Source of the DNA: Flavobacteriales bacterium UBA952
GTDB lineage: Bacteria > Bacteroidota > Bacteroidia > Flavobacteriales_D > Crocinitomicaceae
Length of the DNA: 64,000 nt
Direction of reading: 5' to 3'
Assembly: GCA_905182495.1 (NCBI GenBank)
Contig: CAJJBU010000003.1
Location: 62,001-126,000 of the forward strand
Within the stretch, counting starts at the first letter, position 1. The number at the start of each line of letters is the position of its first letter. Below are positions 8,601 through 18,655 of the stretch, piece by piece. The notes beneath the pieces are model-generated. The model was given only the letters and a program-made list of their open reading frames with translations, ran no database searches and had not been told where the DNA came from. Made by a program: the position numbers and the translations under genes.

Positions 8601-10460
8601 GCTATAAGCATATGGTGCTGTTCCACCATTGGCACTAACCGAAATATCAGCAGAGCCGCCATTACAAAGAATACCGTTAGTACTTGAAGAAGCCGTCAGT
8701 TGACTCGGCTCTGAAATAGTAATTGATTGAACTTCTGAGGAACAAGCATTATTATCTATAATTGAAACAGAATAAGTTCCTGCTACTATACCGTCAAAAG
8801 TATTCGCAGATTGTGAATTATTGTTTAATGAATAAATATAAGGCCCCGTTCCTGATGTTGCTGAAACCAATACAGATCCGTCTGTGCCATTATTGCAGGA
8901 GACATTTACAATATTAGAATTGAAAGTTAGTGGAGTGATTGAACCAGATATACTAAGATCAAAAGAACCTTGAGAAGAATTACTGAAGCCCTCAACATGA
9001 ATATAATAAGTGCCCGGCTGCAAATTAGCCGAAACTGAAGATTGTAGTCCACAAGCATCATCATTTAAAGCAATTGATGATCCACCGCAAGAGGAAGTTC
9101 TCAGATAGAGATATGTATCCCAACCTGCACCACCACAAGTTGTAAAGGTATAGTTACCAGCGCAGTTAACATCTATAGCATAAATCCGATCATTAGAACT
9201 TCTAAGGCTGCAATCATCGCATGCTCCAACAGTCGTACCAGATATTACGAAAGGTCCGTTATAAGTATAATTTCCATCGACGCCACCTACTGGAGGTATG
9301 CATGGGCAAGAGACATTAATTGACCCTGAACTCGGCGAAGTATTTTCATCATCAATCAGGAACAAATAAGTAACACCTCCCACCAAATTAACAGTATTGG
9401 TCTCATTCGTAGAAATATCATTTACATATGTCCATCCTGCAGAACTACAACTTCCTGTCTTATAAAACAAATCAACAAAAAAACCGCTGTTTAAGACCTG
9501 AATATCATATGCTCCTGAAATAGCAGGTGTATAGGAAAAAACAGCCTCTTCACCCGGTGTTCCCCATGGACCAGGAGGACTCCAAGCCCCATTTCCTGCA
9601 CCCAATGAATAGCTAGCACTAGTGCCGCAAGTTATTGCCGTTATTGAATTACAAGGATTGGTTGCAGGAGATGGGCAATTCACACTAATTGTACCAGAAC
9701 CGGCAGAAGTATTCTCGTCGTCTATTAAGAAATAATATTGAACACCAGCCGTTAGAGAAACAGAATTAGTAGCTCCAGAGGAAGAGATATCATCAATATA
9801 TGTCCATCCTGTTTGGCTGCAGCCTCCCGTTTTCACGAAAAGATCTACCCAGCTATTGGTATTCGTAATAGTAATATTATGAGACCCTGAAATCGTTGGT
9901 GTAAAGGAAAAAACCTTTTCAGCACCCGGAGTACTATAGGGACCTCCCAGGTTATTCCAAGCACCAGAACCACTGAGACTAAACGAACTTGTATTTGTAC
10001 ACGTTAGATTTGAGATACTATTACATGGGTTTACAACGCCACCATTTACTCGAGTAACTTTAAGTGTCATACAACTACTTTGCGTATTACAATAATATTT
10101 GTTGATCAATACCCTAACAGGGTTCCCGTTAGATACAAAACTAACTTTTGATTGTGTCCCGCAATAATCATCATTATAGGTAATGAATGCACCTGTTAAA
10201 GCATCATAAATCGTGATTTGCGTATCAAAGTCAGTATCGCCACAAGTTTCAAATGAATACTGAGAACCGGCTTGCATATTGCTTACAAGGCGATATTCCC
10301 CTCCATACAGGCATGAAGTTAATGTGGTGAGAACACCTACTGATGTCGGGGCATTAGACGACCCGTATTGCGTATTTGAATTGCTACATTGAGCTTGTGA
10401 ATTGAGCGCAAAACAAAGCATCACAGCTAAGGCTGTAAGGTTATATATTATTTTCTTCAT
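5685..10460 (-). CDS. Giant secreted multidomain protein: pre-peptidase-like N-terminal repeats, SprB repeats, two inserted lamin-tail-like domains, C-terminal T9SS type A sorting domain
   Basis: Signal peptide; repeated LCNGGTTTVSV...GGTAPY...DANGC SprB units; C-term DLYPNPATDELNVVLSS...ISSYSDGVYYMNIEG...VVK. Confidence 0.88.
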   Translation of the reverse strand: MKKIIYNLTALAVMLCFALNSQAQCSNSNTQYGSSNAPTSVGVLTTLTSCLYGGEYRLVSNMQAGSQYSFETCGDTDFDTQITIYDALTGAFITYNDDYCGTQSKVSFVSNGNPVRVLINKYYCNTQSSCMTLKVTRVNGGVVNPCNSISNLTCTNTSSFSLSGSGAWNNLGGPYSTPGAEKVFSFTPTISGSHNITITNTNSWVDLFVKTGGCSQTGWTYIDDISSSGATNSVSLTAGVQYYFLIDDENTSAGSGTISVNCPSPATNPCNSITAITCGTSASYSLGAGNGAWSPPGPWGTPGEEAVFSYTPAISGAYDIQVLNSGFFVDLFYKTGSCSSAGWTYVNDISTNETNTVNLVGGVTYLFLIDDENTSPSSGSINVSCPCIPPVGGVDGNYTYNGPFVISGTTVGACDDCSLRSSNDRIYAIDVNCAGNYTFTTCGGAGWDTYLYLRTSSCGGSSIALNDDACGLQSSVSANLQPGTYYIHVEGFSNSSQGSFDLSISGSITPLTFNSNIVNVSCNNGTDGSVLVSATSGTGPYIYSLNNNSQSANTFDGIVAGTYSVSIIDNNACSSEVQSITISEPSQLTASSSTNGILCNGGSADISVSANGGTAPYAYSSNATTSALIISGVIDGPLSGGTPKAIEFYAISSISDLSQYGFGSANNGGGSDGQEFTFPAIAVTAGSYITVSSSSDPFISFFGVSNNYLSSAASINGDDAIELFQDGSVVDVFGDINVDGSGQLWDYLDGWAYRNSGAQPNEGVFDISDWAFSGTNVLDGLSSNASAQSPFPIGSFESYSENPTQTSNVFEDLSIGTYSYTVTDANGCSASTTIELTEPNAVEASAVLGSILCNGGFTTATINATGGITPYTFSLGGSSSSLMISGVIDGPLSGGLPKAVEFYAIDDINDLSTYGFGSANNGGGSDGQEFTFPSISISAGSYITVASEFPQYTTFFGYAPDYASSAANINGDDAIELFQNGEVVDVYGDINQDGTGQSWEYLDGWAYRASGSIANEGVWSIGGWSFSGTNQLDGESNNASASNAFPAMTFNTNSSSSAPQSSNSFTDLVAGSYLYTVEDANGCQFSSFFSIEEPEVLEAASTSGVILCNGGTTTVSISASGGTTPYIGVGDYTVSTGIYLYGVTDGNGCISSTTISISEPTLLVPSSTSGDILCNGGTTTVSVAAIGGTAPYSGVGDYIVSAGTYTYAVIDANGCTYSTSIIVVEPTLLVPSSTSGDILCNGGTTTVSVAAIGGTAPYSGVGDYIVSAGTYTYDVTDANGCTFPTTITVDEPTLLVPSSTSAEILCNGGTTTVSVSATGGTAPYSGVGDYTVVAGTYTYDVTDANGCTFSTTITVDEPTALVVYIGSPETVYYGYQPQSCADLSADVNGGTPGYTYNWSNLNDITTSVTVCPSVSTIYTMTATDANGCTASYDVTVCVIDVICYAGNSNNEKVEICHNFGDNNPHTICVNASAVAAHLAHGDVLGSCDEVENCGPVIGASGMITNNNNSQQMLSYELKEMDLYPNPATDELNVVLSSALIEFNYTIGNALGQIIYQGVISNGRSTINISSYSDGVYYMNIEGHVPEMFVVK
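6378..7169 (-). repeat. Tandem SprB-type coding repeats, about 198 bp (66 aa) period
   Basis: tgttccagcg... recurs at 6651 and 6849, with the related tgtccctgc at 6453, giving a 198-bp period; adjacent units are near-identical over long stretches and the outermost is more diverged. Confidence 0.9.
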
Positions 10461-10463
10461 GGC

Positions 10464-10931
10464 TTAGTTTTTTGAATTGTTAAACGTTCCCTGCTCTTCT
10501 TCGCGAATAGACTTGTTGTTTTTAGTCAGTTTTGCAGCATACATTTTCTCATACTTCGCTTTATTTCCAAGAATCCATTGCGCCTTTTTAGCGGCGTATT
10601 TTTCTTCATCCGATTGTTTATTGCCTGTTTCTATGTAGACAGGGAAACTGGAATCGTTACTTATTATTATAACCTTTTCGCGTGTTACAACTTTTTCACG
10701 AACGGGTTCCGCTTGAATAGAATTGTAAATCACAGCATTACCGGTGGTATGCTGGCCATAAATCTCCGGATGTTCTTGAATCCAATTCGTTTTTTCCTGA
10801 TCAGAAGAAAAAGTTGGTAATTCATTAACCATTGATTGATTTTGAACCCCTAAGGATTTTTGCCCGTAACCTATTGTACCAAAGGATAAAAGCAGAATCG
10901 AGCCTAAGCACGAGCGCGTAATAGTTTTCAT
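10464..10931 (-). CDS. Small secreted protein of unknown function, probably co-transcribed with the giant SprB-repeat protein
   Basis: Signal peptide (MKTITRSCLGSILLLSFGTIGYGQ); 3-bp gap to the downstream gene. Confidence 0.65.
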   Translation of the reverse strand: MKTITRSCLGSILLLSFGTIGYGQKSLGVQNQSMVNELPTFSSDQEKTNWIQEHPEIYGQHTTGNAVIYNSIQAEPVREKVVTREKVIIISNDSSFPVYIETGNKQSDEEKYAAKKAQWILGNKAKYEKMYAAKLTKNNKSIREEEQGTFNNSKN

Positions 10932-11136
10932 TTAGATTGAGTTTAATAGTTAAACGAATCTAATAAAAGTCACTTTAAAATCATACCATATTTTCAAAAT
11001 AATTCGAAAAGGTTATTAACAAATTCATCAAATAAATATATGTAAGACGCTCGAAACAAGCCTCATGAAAAGGTTTAACAAAATACCTTGACAAACAGGA
11101 GCTGCGGAATCGTGCTCTTTAATTGATTTTTAAATT

Positions 11137-13974
11137 CTAATACTTTGTGAATTTTATTCTGCACAAAACACCATTTATCCTGGCCTTCATGATGTATATT
11201 CCATTAGAGGTAAAAGAAAGGTCAAGCCTATGCGTATGGTTTTCTATCGCAGAACTATAAATGCTTTGTCCCTGAAGGTTTAATACTTCAAAATCAGTAC
11301 CCGTCGCCATTCCTTCTATATAGAAAACACCTGCATTCGGATTCGGATAAAGTTTAACTTCATAGTAAGCGAACTCTGATACAGAAGCACAAGGCTCAAC
11401 CAGAATTTCTAAAGTGCTTTGCCCAACACAACCATTCCCATCGGTATAGGTCCCGGTAATAACGTGGACCCCTGCGCCCGCAACTTGAGGGTCAAAAACA
11501 GATGTGCCTACAGCGTTCCCCGAAAAAATAACTCCTGAAGGAGTGCCGGAGAGCTGCACAAGCCCATCACTGACACAAACAATATTGTCGGAATCACTTG
11601 TCGTCAACTCCACGGTTGGTCCTTCATTCACAACAATCGTTTGTACCGTAGAATTTGAACCAAACTCATTAGAAACAGCCAAGGTTACAACATAAGTTCC
11701 AAAGGACGTATAGACATGATTCGGATTCTGCGCCGAGGATGAACTTCCATCACCAAAGTTCCAAGACCAATCTGTTGGCTGCTCTGAGGAAAAGTCATTG
11801 AAAGAAACTTCGGAACCTGCACAAAGTTCAAATGAAGAAGGTGTAAAAGATGCCTCAGGAGCAGTGCCCTGTGGGGCTTCATTATAAAAGATTTTGAAAT
11901 CGTCAAAATAAAACCCATCCTCAGTTACGCCTCCATCGGATTGTAATCTAAATCTAAAGTTAACTGCCTCCCCTAAATAATCACTGAGATTGATGTCTTC
12001 AAGAACCCAATCGGACATGAATCCTTCATAAACAGGACCTCCATCTGGCTGAACACTTCCATTGTTATCTGTTCCGGCTACGGTATATTGTCCGCATTGC
12101 CCGATCCAAGAATTCCCGCCATTTGTGGATACTTGAAATTGAACATAGTCATAATTCGCCTCAATATCCCATTTAGCATAGAAAGTAATTTTTGCAGAAA
12201 TTGCGTTCGTTAAATCTACAGTTGAATTGAAGGTGTAATTTTTAGTTTGATTGTTTCCGTAATTCCCATTTTGAGAATCCGTGAAAGATTTAGAAGGAGA
12301 AACATATGTTGAATTGGTGGTGGACCAATTCCCAGTCCAATTTACGGACGATGTAGCATCTTCTAATACCTGAAGGGTTATGGCTCCATAGCTTTTAATA
12401 ATCGTATCTTTCTTAACCCACAAGCCATTGTCTGTTTTAAGAATGTACTTGATCTCATCACCAAATTGAATGCTTGGATTTAAAGTATAGGAAAGAATAC
12501 CATTTTGATTCTCCGAAGGATTAAGATTGTAAATAATTGAATTTCCAACTGAGCTAATGTTTAAAATGGGTTCGATTGAGACGGTAACAGGCCCGGACTC
12601 TCTACCGTAACGTTTTGCACTGTGGTTGAAATCACCAGTCATCGTAGCAATAATTGCCGGGTCGGAATCCTTTACAACCACATAATTTCGAGAAAGGTGA
12701 GCGAGAACTAAATTTGTAAATACCATTTCTTGACAAGTAGGATTTATCTGATTTGTACCTGGCCAAAATGCCGTTCCAACTTCAGGGGTATGCGCGAAAA
12801 TGGTGTCCTTTTCCCCAGTTCCAATATCAACCTTATACATATAATCGTCCGAATCTCCTGAAGCAGGATAGAGTCCTGAACTCTTGAAAGCCGGATAACC
12901 GTTTAGCTCCGTCATATGATTGGCATAGTCTTGTATGTAGTCATGATGATCCGCAAATTCTTCATCCGTTGTTCCAATTGGAAATAGTATTGCCGGTGAA
13001 TAACTATGTGCGTTAAAAGCCATTTCAAAATCATAGTTTTCAGCAAGCCATTTCATCGCTTGAGTTTCAGGCTCTGAAAATGCTCCAGTACCACAATACA
13101 CATCGCTATTCGTATTAAAGCTAATACCCGTTGTGCCCCACCCATATGAATAGTTTCTATTTAGATCAACTCCATAATTATTACTATTTGGATGATCCCT
13201 TCTGTTTTTTCGCCACATCCCTCCTCCATTTGGATTGGTCAATTCATTATAAATATATCCATCAGGATTAAGACAAGGAACAAAAAACATTTGTGTATGG
13301 TCTACAAGATAGGTCACCTCATCATCGTTGCCATAATTCTCTAACAAATACCACATATAAAACACAGTTTCCATAAGACTCATAGGTTCTCTGGCATGAT
13401 GAATCGCGGTGTAAAGAATGTTTGGTTCACCCGCCTCATTTGCCGTAGGATTATCAGAAATTCGGGCATGAAATATTGGCCTATTTTCATAAGTCGTAAA
13501 AGTCGAAATCGGGCTTCTTTCAGATATAATGTTTGGGTATTGCGCATACATAGCGTCCAACTCAGCAAGCATTTCATCATAAGTCAAGTATCCGCCCATA
13601 GAGCCTTGGTTAAAGTTAGAGGGTATCACTGGGACAAAAGATCCCGAATTCCCCGGGCCACCAGAGCATTCTTCATTCTTATTATAAGGAGATGATTGGG
13701 GCTTACTTAATCGATCTTTGTAAAACATTTTTACATCATCAATTTCAATCTCATATGGATATCCGTATTCATCGAGAATCGCCAATTCAAATTCAGATAA
13801 GTCAGTAATAATGAAGGTGTTTTTTTTGCGAATACCATGATCTACAGCGACACCTAAATTGGATATCTGTCTTAATTCTTGATCATTCGCGAGAACCTTT
13901 ACACGAGAGTATTTTTGAGCAGAAACAAAGGGTGTTATAGCTAATATTAAAAGTAAAGTGATGGTAAATTTCAT
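11137..13974 (-). CDS. Secreted M14 zinc carboxypeptidase with PKD domain and T9SS type A C-terminus
   Basis: HHAREPMSLME, NPDGYIYN, WRKNRR, GVDLNRNY (M14 signature); PKD motif WSWNFGDGSSSSAQNPNHVY; C-term LYPNPNAGVFYIEG. Confidence 0.92.
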   Translation of the reverse strand: MKFTITLLLILAITPFVSAQKYSRVKVLANDQELRQISNLGVAVDHGIRKKNTFIITDLSEFELAILDEYGYPYEIEIDDVKMFYKDRLSKPQSSPYNKNEECSGGPGNSGSFVPVIPSNFNQGSMGGYLTYDEMLAELDAMYAQYPNIISERSPISTFTTYENRPIFHARISDNPTANEAGEPNILYTAIHHAREPMSLMETVFYMWYLLENYGNDDEVTYLVDHTQMFFVPCLNPDGYIYNELTNPNGGGMWRKNRRDHPNSNNYGVDLNRNYSYGWGTTGISFNTNSDVYCGTGAFSEPETQAMKWLAENYDFEMAFNAHSYSPAILFPIGTTDEEFADHHDYIQDYANHMTELNGYPAFKSSGLYPASGDSDDYMYKVDIGTGEKDTIFAHTPEVGTAFWPGTNQINPTCQEMVFTNLVLAHLSRNYVVVKDSDPAIIATMTGDFNHSAKRYGRESGPVTVSIEPILNISSVGNSIIYNLNPSENQNGILSYTLNPSIQFGDEIKYILKTDNGLWVKKDTIIKSYGAITLQVLEDATSSVNWTGNWSTTNSTYVSPSKSFTDSQNGNYGNNQTKNYTFNSTVDLTNAISAKITFYAKWDIEANYDYVQFQVSTNGGNSWIGQCGQYTVAGTDNNGSVQPDGGPVYEGFMSDWVLEDINLSDYLGEAVNFRFRLQSDGGVTEDGFYFDDFKIFYNEAPQGTAPEASFTPSSFELCAGSEVSFNDFSSEQPTDWSWNFGDGSSSSAQNPNHVYTSFGTYVVTLAVSNEFGSNSTVQTIVVNEGPTVELTTSDSDNIVCVSDGLVQLSGTPSGVIFSGNAVGTSVFDPQVAGAGVHVITGTYTDGNGCVGQSTLEILVEPCASVSEFAYYEVKLYPNPNAGVFYIEGMATGTDFEVLNLQGQSIYSSAIENHTHRLDLSFTSNGIYIMKARINGVLCRIKFTKY

Positions 13975-14139
13975 TTATTTGGTTTTGGTATAATTTTGGT
14001 ATTGTGAAGTATACAAAGAAACGAAATAAGCTATTAACATACAAACTGCCCGAAAAATGAGGTTTATTTTAGGCAACTAATTGTGTGATGAGGTGTTTAT
14101 ATAATATATAAACAAACTTTTCGTTGTAACTTAGACTAA

Positions 14140-17100
14140 ATGAGACTCTTCTCCCTATTCTCTGCTATTTTTTGCGTATCGAGTTTGTGCGCTCAAAAAG
14201 TATGGATGACCCCCAATTTGGGGCAGTGGGATGACCGTATAAATTACGCTGTTGATTTAGATTTAGGAAAGCTATACCTTCAGAAAGGAGGAATGTCCTT
14301 TTTTCTATCCGACTTCATGGCCCATGATGATGAGCATGATCATAAGCACGATGAAATCCAAAGAGCACATTTTATCCAACAAAAATTTATTAGTCCTAAT
14401 CTTGACGCCAATCAAAAAGGCTCAAACTTATCTGAAGATCGAAAAAACTATATACTAGGTAATGATTCTTCTAGATGGAAACAAAATATTCAATCCTTTA
14501 ATGAAATTGAATATCAAGAATTCTTCGAGGGTATTGATCTCATTTATAAAGGAAACCATGGACAGCTCAGTTTCAATTTCCTACTTAAACCTGAAGCTGA
14601 CCTATCAAAAATACGCTGGACCTTTGAGGGCGCAGACCAAGTTCGTGTTCGTAATGGATCTTTAATTATTTCACATCGCTTCGGTGAAATAGAGCAATCC
14701 CCACCTATTGCCTGGGAGATTGACGAAGCAGGTGAAAAAACCAATATTTCAATAGCCTATCAAATTGATGGAAACGAAATTAGCTTTAATACGCAAGAAG
14801 GATATGACCATTCAAATACATTATATATAGACCCAAGCCTTACCTTCTCCACTTTCTCAGGTTCACTATCTGATAACTGGGGATTTACAGCAACACCTGA
14901 TATATACGGTAATTTATTTGGGGGTGGAATTGTTATGGGTACCGAATATCCAGTGACAACTGGTGCGTTTGACCTTTCTTTTCAAGGGGGATCAGGTGGG
15001 TTACCTACAGATATCGGAATCACAAAATTCAACGCTAACGGAACGTCATTGTTGTACTCCACTTACATTGGAGGTAGCGGAAATGAAACCCCCCACAGTT
15101 TGGTCTGCGCGGATAACGGGGAACTTTACATTTATGGTGTTACAGGAAGTTCTGACTTCCCTATGGCTGGTGCATCCTATGATAATATTTTCAACGGCGG
15201 ACCAACCGTAACCGAGAATAGTATCAATTTCACTGGGGCTGATATTTATGTAGCAAGATTAAGTTCGTCTGGGGCAAATCTATTGTCTTCTACTTATATT
15301 GGTGGAACAGGGAATGACGGGCTCAACCTAGGACCTCTGCATCACAATTACGGGGATCAATTTAGAGGGGAAATAATGCTTGATAACGACAACAATGTTT
15401 ATGTAGCAAGTACGTCATATTCATCTGATTTCCCTTTAAGTAATCCACAACAAACGAACCTTAACGGTGACCAAGATGCCGTTTTATTTAAACTCCCATC
15501 AGGACTTGACCAGTTACTTTGGAGTACCTATTTTGGAGGAAATGGCCTGGAATCAGGGAATTCCATACAGGTCAATGACGAACTTGGAGAACTCTGCATT
15601 GCTGGAGGAACAAATTCGACAAACCTGCCCTTCTCACAGGGTAATGATTTATCATTTGGCGGTGGCATCTCAGATGGATATGTTGCTAAATTCAACAGCA
15701 ATACTGGCGAATTAATTACAGGGACTTACATGGGATTTGGAGAATACGATCAAACTTTTTTCGTCCAGTACGATATTGATGACGCCATATACGTCTATGG
15801 TCAAACGGAATCAGATTGGCCAATATCTCCTGGGTGCTTTGGCTCTCCTAATTCAGGTCAATTTATTCGTAAATATGATCCAAGTTTGAATACTGTAGAG
15901 TGGACGACAATGATTGGAGCAAGTACAGGTCATGTGGAGATTTCACCGACTGCTTTTTTAGTGTCAGACTGTCATGATATCTATATTGCTGGATGGGGTG
16001 GTACGTTAAATCAAGGTATTGCAAGCTTCTCAACCACTAATGGCTTTATTGTTACTGGTGATGCCCATCAGACTCAAACCAATGGAAGCAACTTTTACAT
16101 TGCCGTTTTAGACCAAGATGCATCGGATCTAAAATATGCCACTTTTATGGGCGGGCTAAATAGCAGTTCTAATCATGTAGATGGAGGTACAAGTCGTTTT
16201 GATAAATCAGGCAGAATTTATCATGCCGTATGCGGTGCCTGCGGAGGAAATGACACCGGCTTTACCACGACTTCAGGAAGTTTTGCAGAAACAAACCAAA
16301 GCTCGAATTGTAATATGGCTACTTTTAAATTTGAACTGAGTACTATAGAAGCTGCAGCAGCCCAACCTGCGCCACTTATTTGTATTCCACAATCTGTATT
16401 CTTTACAAACAACAGTGAAAATGGAAATGCGTATTTATGGACATTTGGAGACGGGGGCACCTCTACGGAGGAAGAACCTATATATCAATATACGGAACCA
16501 GGGTCCTATGAAGTTCAGCTTGTCGTATATGACACCTCGGGATGCTTCAGCTCTGACTCAGTCACATTAATCGTAGATATTGGTGCCTTTGTTGGTGGCA
16601 TAGTTAATCCTCTTTCACCTATCTGCCCCGGAGAAAGCTACCAACTTGAGGCATATGGTGGTGCCTTTTATGAATGGGAACCCGCAGGGCTTTTAGAAAA
16701 CCCAAATTCCGCTAACCCTATTGCCACAATAGAACAAACTACAACGTTTACCGTTTCTGTATCTGACACCTGTGGTTCAGAAACTTTACAAGTCACGCTT
16801 GAGGTTTTTGATAATGAAATCTCTATTTCGGACCCCTCAAGTATTTGCTTAGGGAGCAGTGTGAATCTTGAGGTCACCGGCAATGGTACTGTATCATGGG
16901 AGCCTTCTATTTTCTTGAACGACGCATCATCCTTCACACCCACCTGTACGCCAGATAGCTCCATCACCTATGTAGTCACTGTCACAACGGACAACGGATG
17001 TGTTAATTATGACACGACTTCAATAAACGTTTTCTTTGACCCGCCATCACCCGAAATAGATGACCAAATAGAAGTTTGTTTAGGTGCACAAACAGTAATA

Positions 17101-17994
17101 ATTGCGAATGGAGGTGACTTTTACAATTGGTTGCCAGACCCCTCTCTATTAAGCTCAGATGAGGCAATCGCTGTAATTAGCCCAAGTACTAATCAATGGT
17201 TTTTTGTGGAGGTTGGCAATGCATGTGGGGTCGTTACAGATTCTGTATTTGCGAATGTTATTGAAATTGAGATTACCGCAGGTAATGACACTATTATTTG
17301 CCCCAGGGAAGAAGCTTACTTATGGGCTGATGGTGCCGTTTTTTACCAATGGCTACCAGCCAATACGGTGACCAACCAATTCGAAAACCTAGCGACAGTA
17401 ATCCCTTTAGGAACAACAGACTATACGGTTATCGGCATTGATATAAATGAATGCCGAGACACAGCATATGTGCATGTTGAACTCTTTCCCTATCCTTCGT
17501 TTGAAACATCAAATGATGTTCTTGCGTTTTATGGTGATGAGATTCAGCTAGAGGCTTATGCTGATCAGGAGGGAAGCTACCTATGGTCACCCGCTGAGTA
17601 TTTAACTTGTATCCATTGTCAGTACCCAACTGCTACACCTAACCAAGAAATAACTTATAAGGTAACCTTTACCGATTTGAATGGGTGCGAGTCGGATGAA
17701 TTCATCAATATCTATTACGATGCCGTTATTTATGTGCCAAACACCTTTACGCCTGACAATGATGGACTAAATGATACCTTCCAGATAAGCGGTGGCAATA
17801 TTGTCCAAATGAAATGTGTGGTCTTCAATCGCTGGGGAGAGATCGTCTATACGATGACAGAACCTTATCAAGCTTGGGACGGCACTTATATGGGCGAGAA
17901 ATGTCAAGATGGTACTTATATTTGGAAATTGACTTATACAGATTTCCTTCGTAAACAATATCAATTGAGTGGCCACGTTAACCTCCTAAGATAA
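14140..17994 (+). CDS. Large secreted protein with SBBP-type beta-propeller repeats, PKD domain and gliding-motility-associated (T9SS type B) C-terminal domain
   Basis: YSTYIGGSGNE, SSTYIGGTGND and WSTYFGGNGLE repeats; PKD WTFGDGGTSTEEEPIYQY; C-term VPNTFTPDNDGLNDTFQISGG...NRWGEIVY. Confidence 0.9.
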   Translation: MRLFSLFSAIFCVSSLCAQKVWMTPNLGQWDDRINYAVDLDLGKLYLQKGGMSFFLSDFMAHDDEHDHKHDEIQRAHFIQQKFISPNLDANQKGSNLSEDRKNYILGNDSSRWKQNIQSFNEIEYQEFFEGIDLIYKGNHGQLSFNFLLKPEADLSKIRWTFEGADQVRVRNGSLIISHRFGEIEQSPPIAWEIDEAGEKTNISIAYQIDGNEISFNTQEGYDHSNTLYIDPSLTFSTFSGSLSDNWGFTATPDIYGNLFGGGIVMGTEYPVTTGAFDLSFQGGSGGLPTDIGITKFNANGTSLLYSTYIGGSGNETPHSLVCADNGELYIYGVTGSSDFPMAGASYDNIFNGGPTVTENSINFTGADIYVARLSSSGANLLSSTYIGGTGNDGLNLGPLHHNYGDQFRGEIMLDNDNNVYVASTSYSSDFPLSNPQQTNLNGDQDAVLFKLPSGLDQLLWSTYFGGNGLESGNSIQVNDELGELCIAGGTNSTNLPFSQGNDLSFGGGISDGYVAKFNSNTGELITGTYMGFGEYDQTFFVQYDIDDAIYVYGQTESDWPISPGCFGSPNSGQFIRKYDPSLNTVEWTTMIGASTGHVEISPTAFLVSDCHDIYIAGWGGTLNQGIASFSTTNGFIVTGDAHQTQTNGSNFYIAVLDQDASDLKYATFMGGLNSSSNHVDGGTSRFDKSGRIYHAVCGACGGNDTGFTTTSGSFAETNQSSNCNMATFKFELSTIEAAAAQPAPLICIPQSVFFTNNSENGNAYLWTFGDGGTSTEEEPIYQYTEPGSYEVQLVVYDTSGCFSSDSVTLIVDIGAFVGGIVNPLSPICPGESYQLEAYGGAFYEWEPAGLLENPNSANPIATIEQTTTFTVSVSDTCGSETLQVTLEVFDNEISISDPSSICLGSSVNLEVTGNGTVSWEPSIFLNDASSFTPTCTPDSSITYVVTVTTDNGCVNYDTTSINVFFDPPSPEIDDQIEVCLGAQTVIIANGGDFYNWLPDPSLLSSDEAIAVISPSTNQWFFVEVGNACGVVTDSVFANVIEIEITAGNDTIICPREEAYLWADGAVFYQWLPANTVTNQFENLATVIPLGTTDYTVIGIDINECRDTAYVHVELFPYPSFETSNDVLAFYGDEIQLEAYADQEGSYLWSPAEYLTCIHCQYPTATPNQEITYKVTFTDLNGCESDEFINIYYDAVIYVPNTFTPDNDGLNDTFQISGGNIVQMKCVVFNRWGEIVYTMTEPYQAWDGTYMGEKCQDGTYIWKLTYTDFLRKQYQLSGHVNLLR

Positions 17995-18005
17995 GAGAAT
18001 ATTAT

Positions 18006-18653
18006 ATGAGCTTACAAGTCATTTCGTTTCAATTTAACGGATTTCAAGAAAACACTTATGTAGTTATAGCACCATCAAAAAACTGTGTTATTATTGACCC
18101 TGGGTGCTATGAAAAACATGAAGAAAAAGAACTTTTCGAATTCATAGAAAATGAAGGGTTAAAGCCGATTGCGCTATTAAACACGCATGCACATATAGAC
18201 CATATATTGGGAAATGCTGCAGTTAAAGAGAGGTATGACATTCCGTTTTACCTGCATAAAAATGACCTTGCTACGCTACAGGCAGTGACCAATTATGCTG
18301 CTGTATATGGATTTGAAGGGTACAAAACATCACCAGACCCAGATTTCTATTTGGAAGACGGAAGCGATCTTATTTTACAAGACATCTCGTTTAAGGTCTT
18401 ATTTACACCCGGGCATGCACCTGGACATGTTGTTTTCTATAATAAAGCCAATGGTTTTGTTATTAACGGAGATGTGCTTTTCAATGGTAGCTTTGGACGT
18501 ATTGATCTTCCAGGCGGGGATTTAGACACACTGAAAACCTCTATTTTTGACACAATGTTTCAGTTGCCAGAAGAAACTGTCGTATACTGTGGACATGGCA
18601 CTGAAACAACAATAGAAAAAGAAAAAAAGACCAATTACATTCATCAATTCTAG
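18006..18653 (+). CDS. MBL-fold metallo-hydrolase (glyoxalase II-like)
   Basis: NTHAHIDHILG (HxHxDH), PGHAPGHVVF, GDVLF, YCGHG. Confidence 0.92.
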   Translation: MSLQVISFQFNGFQENTYVVIAPSKNCVIIDPGCYEKHEEKELFEFIENEGLKPIALLNTHAHIDHILGNAAVKERYDIPFYLHKNDLATLQAVTNYAAVYGFEGYKTSPDPDFYLEDGSDLILQDISFKVLFTPGHAPGHVVFYNKANGFVINGDVLFNGSFGRIDLPGGDLDTLKTSIFDTMFQLPEETVVYCGHGTETTIEKEKKTNYIHQF

Positions 18654-18655
18654 AT

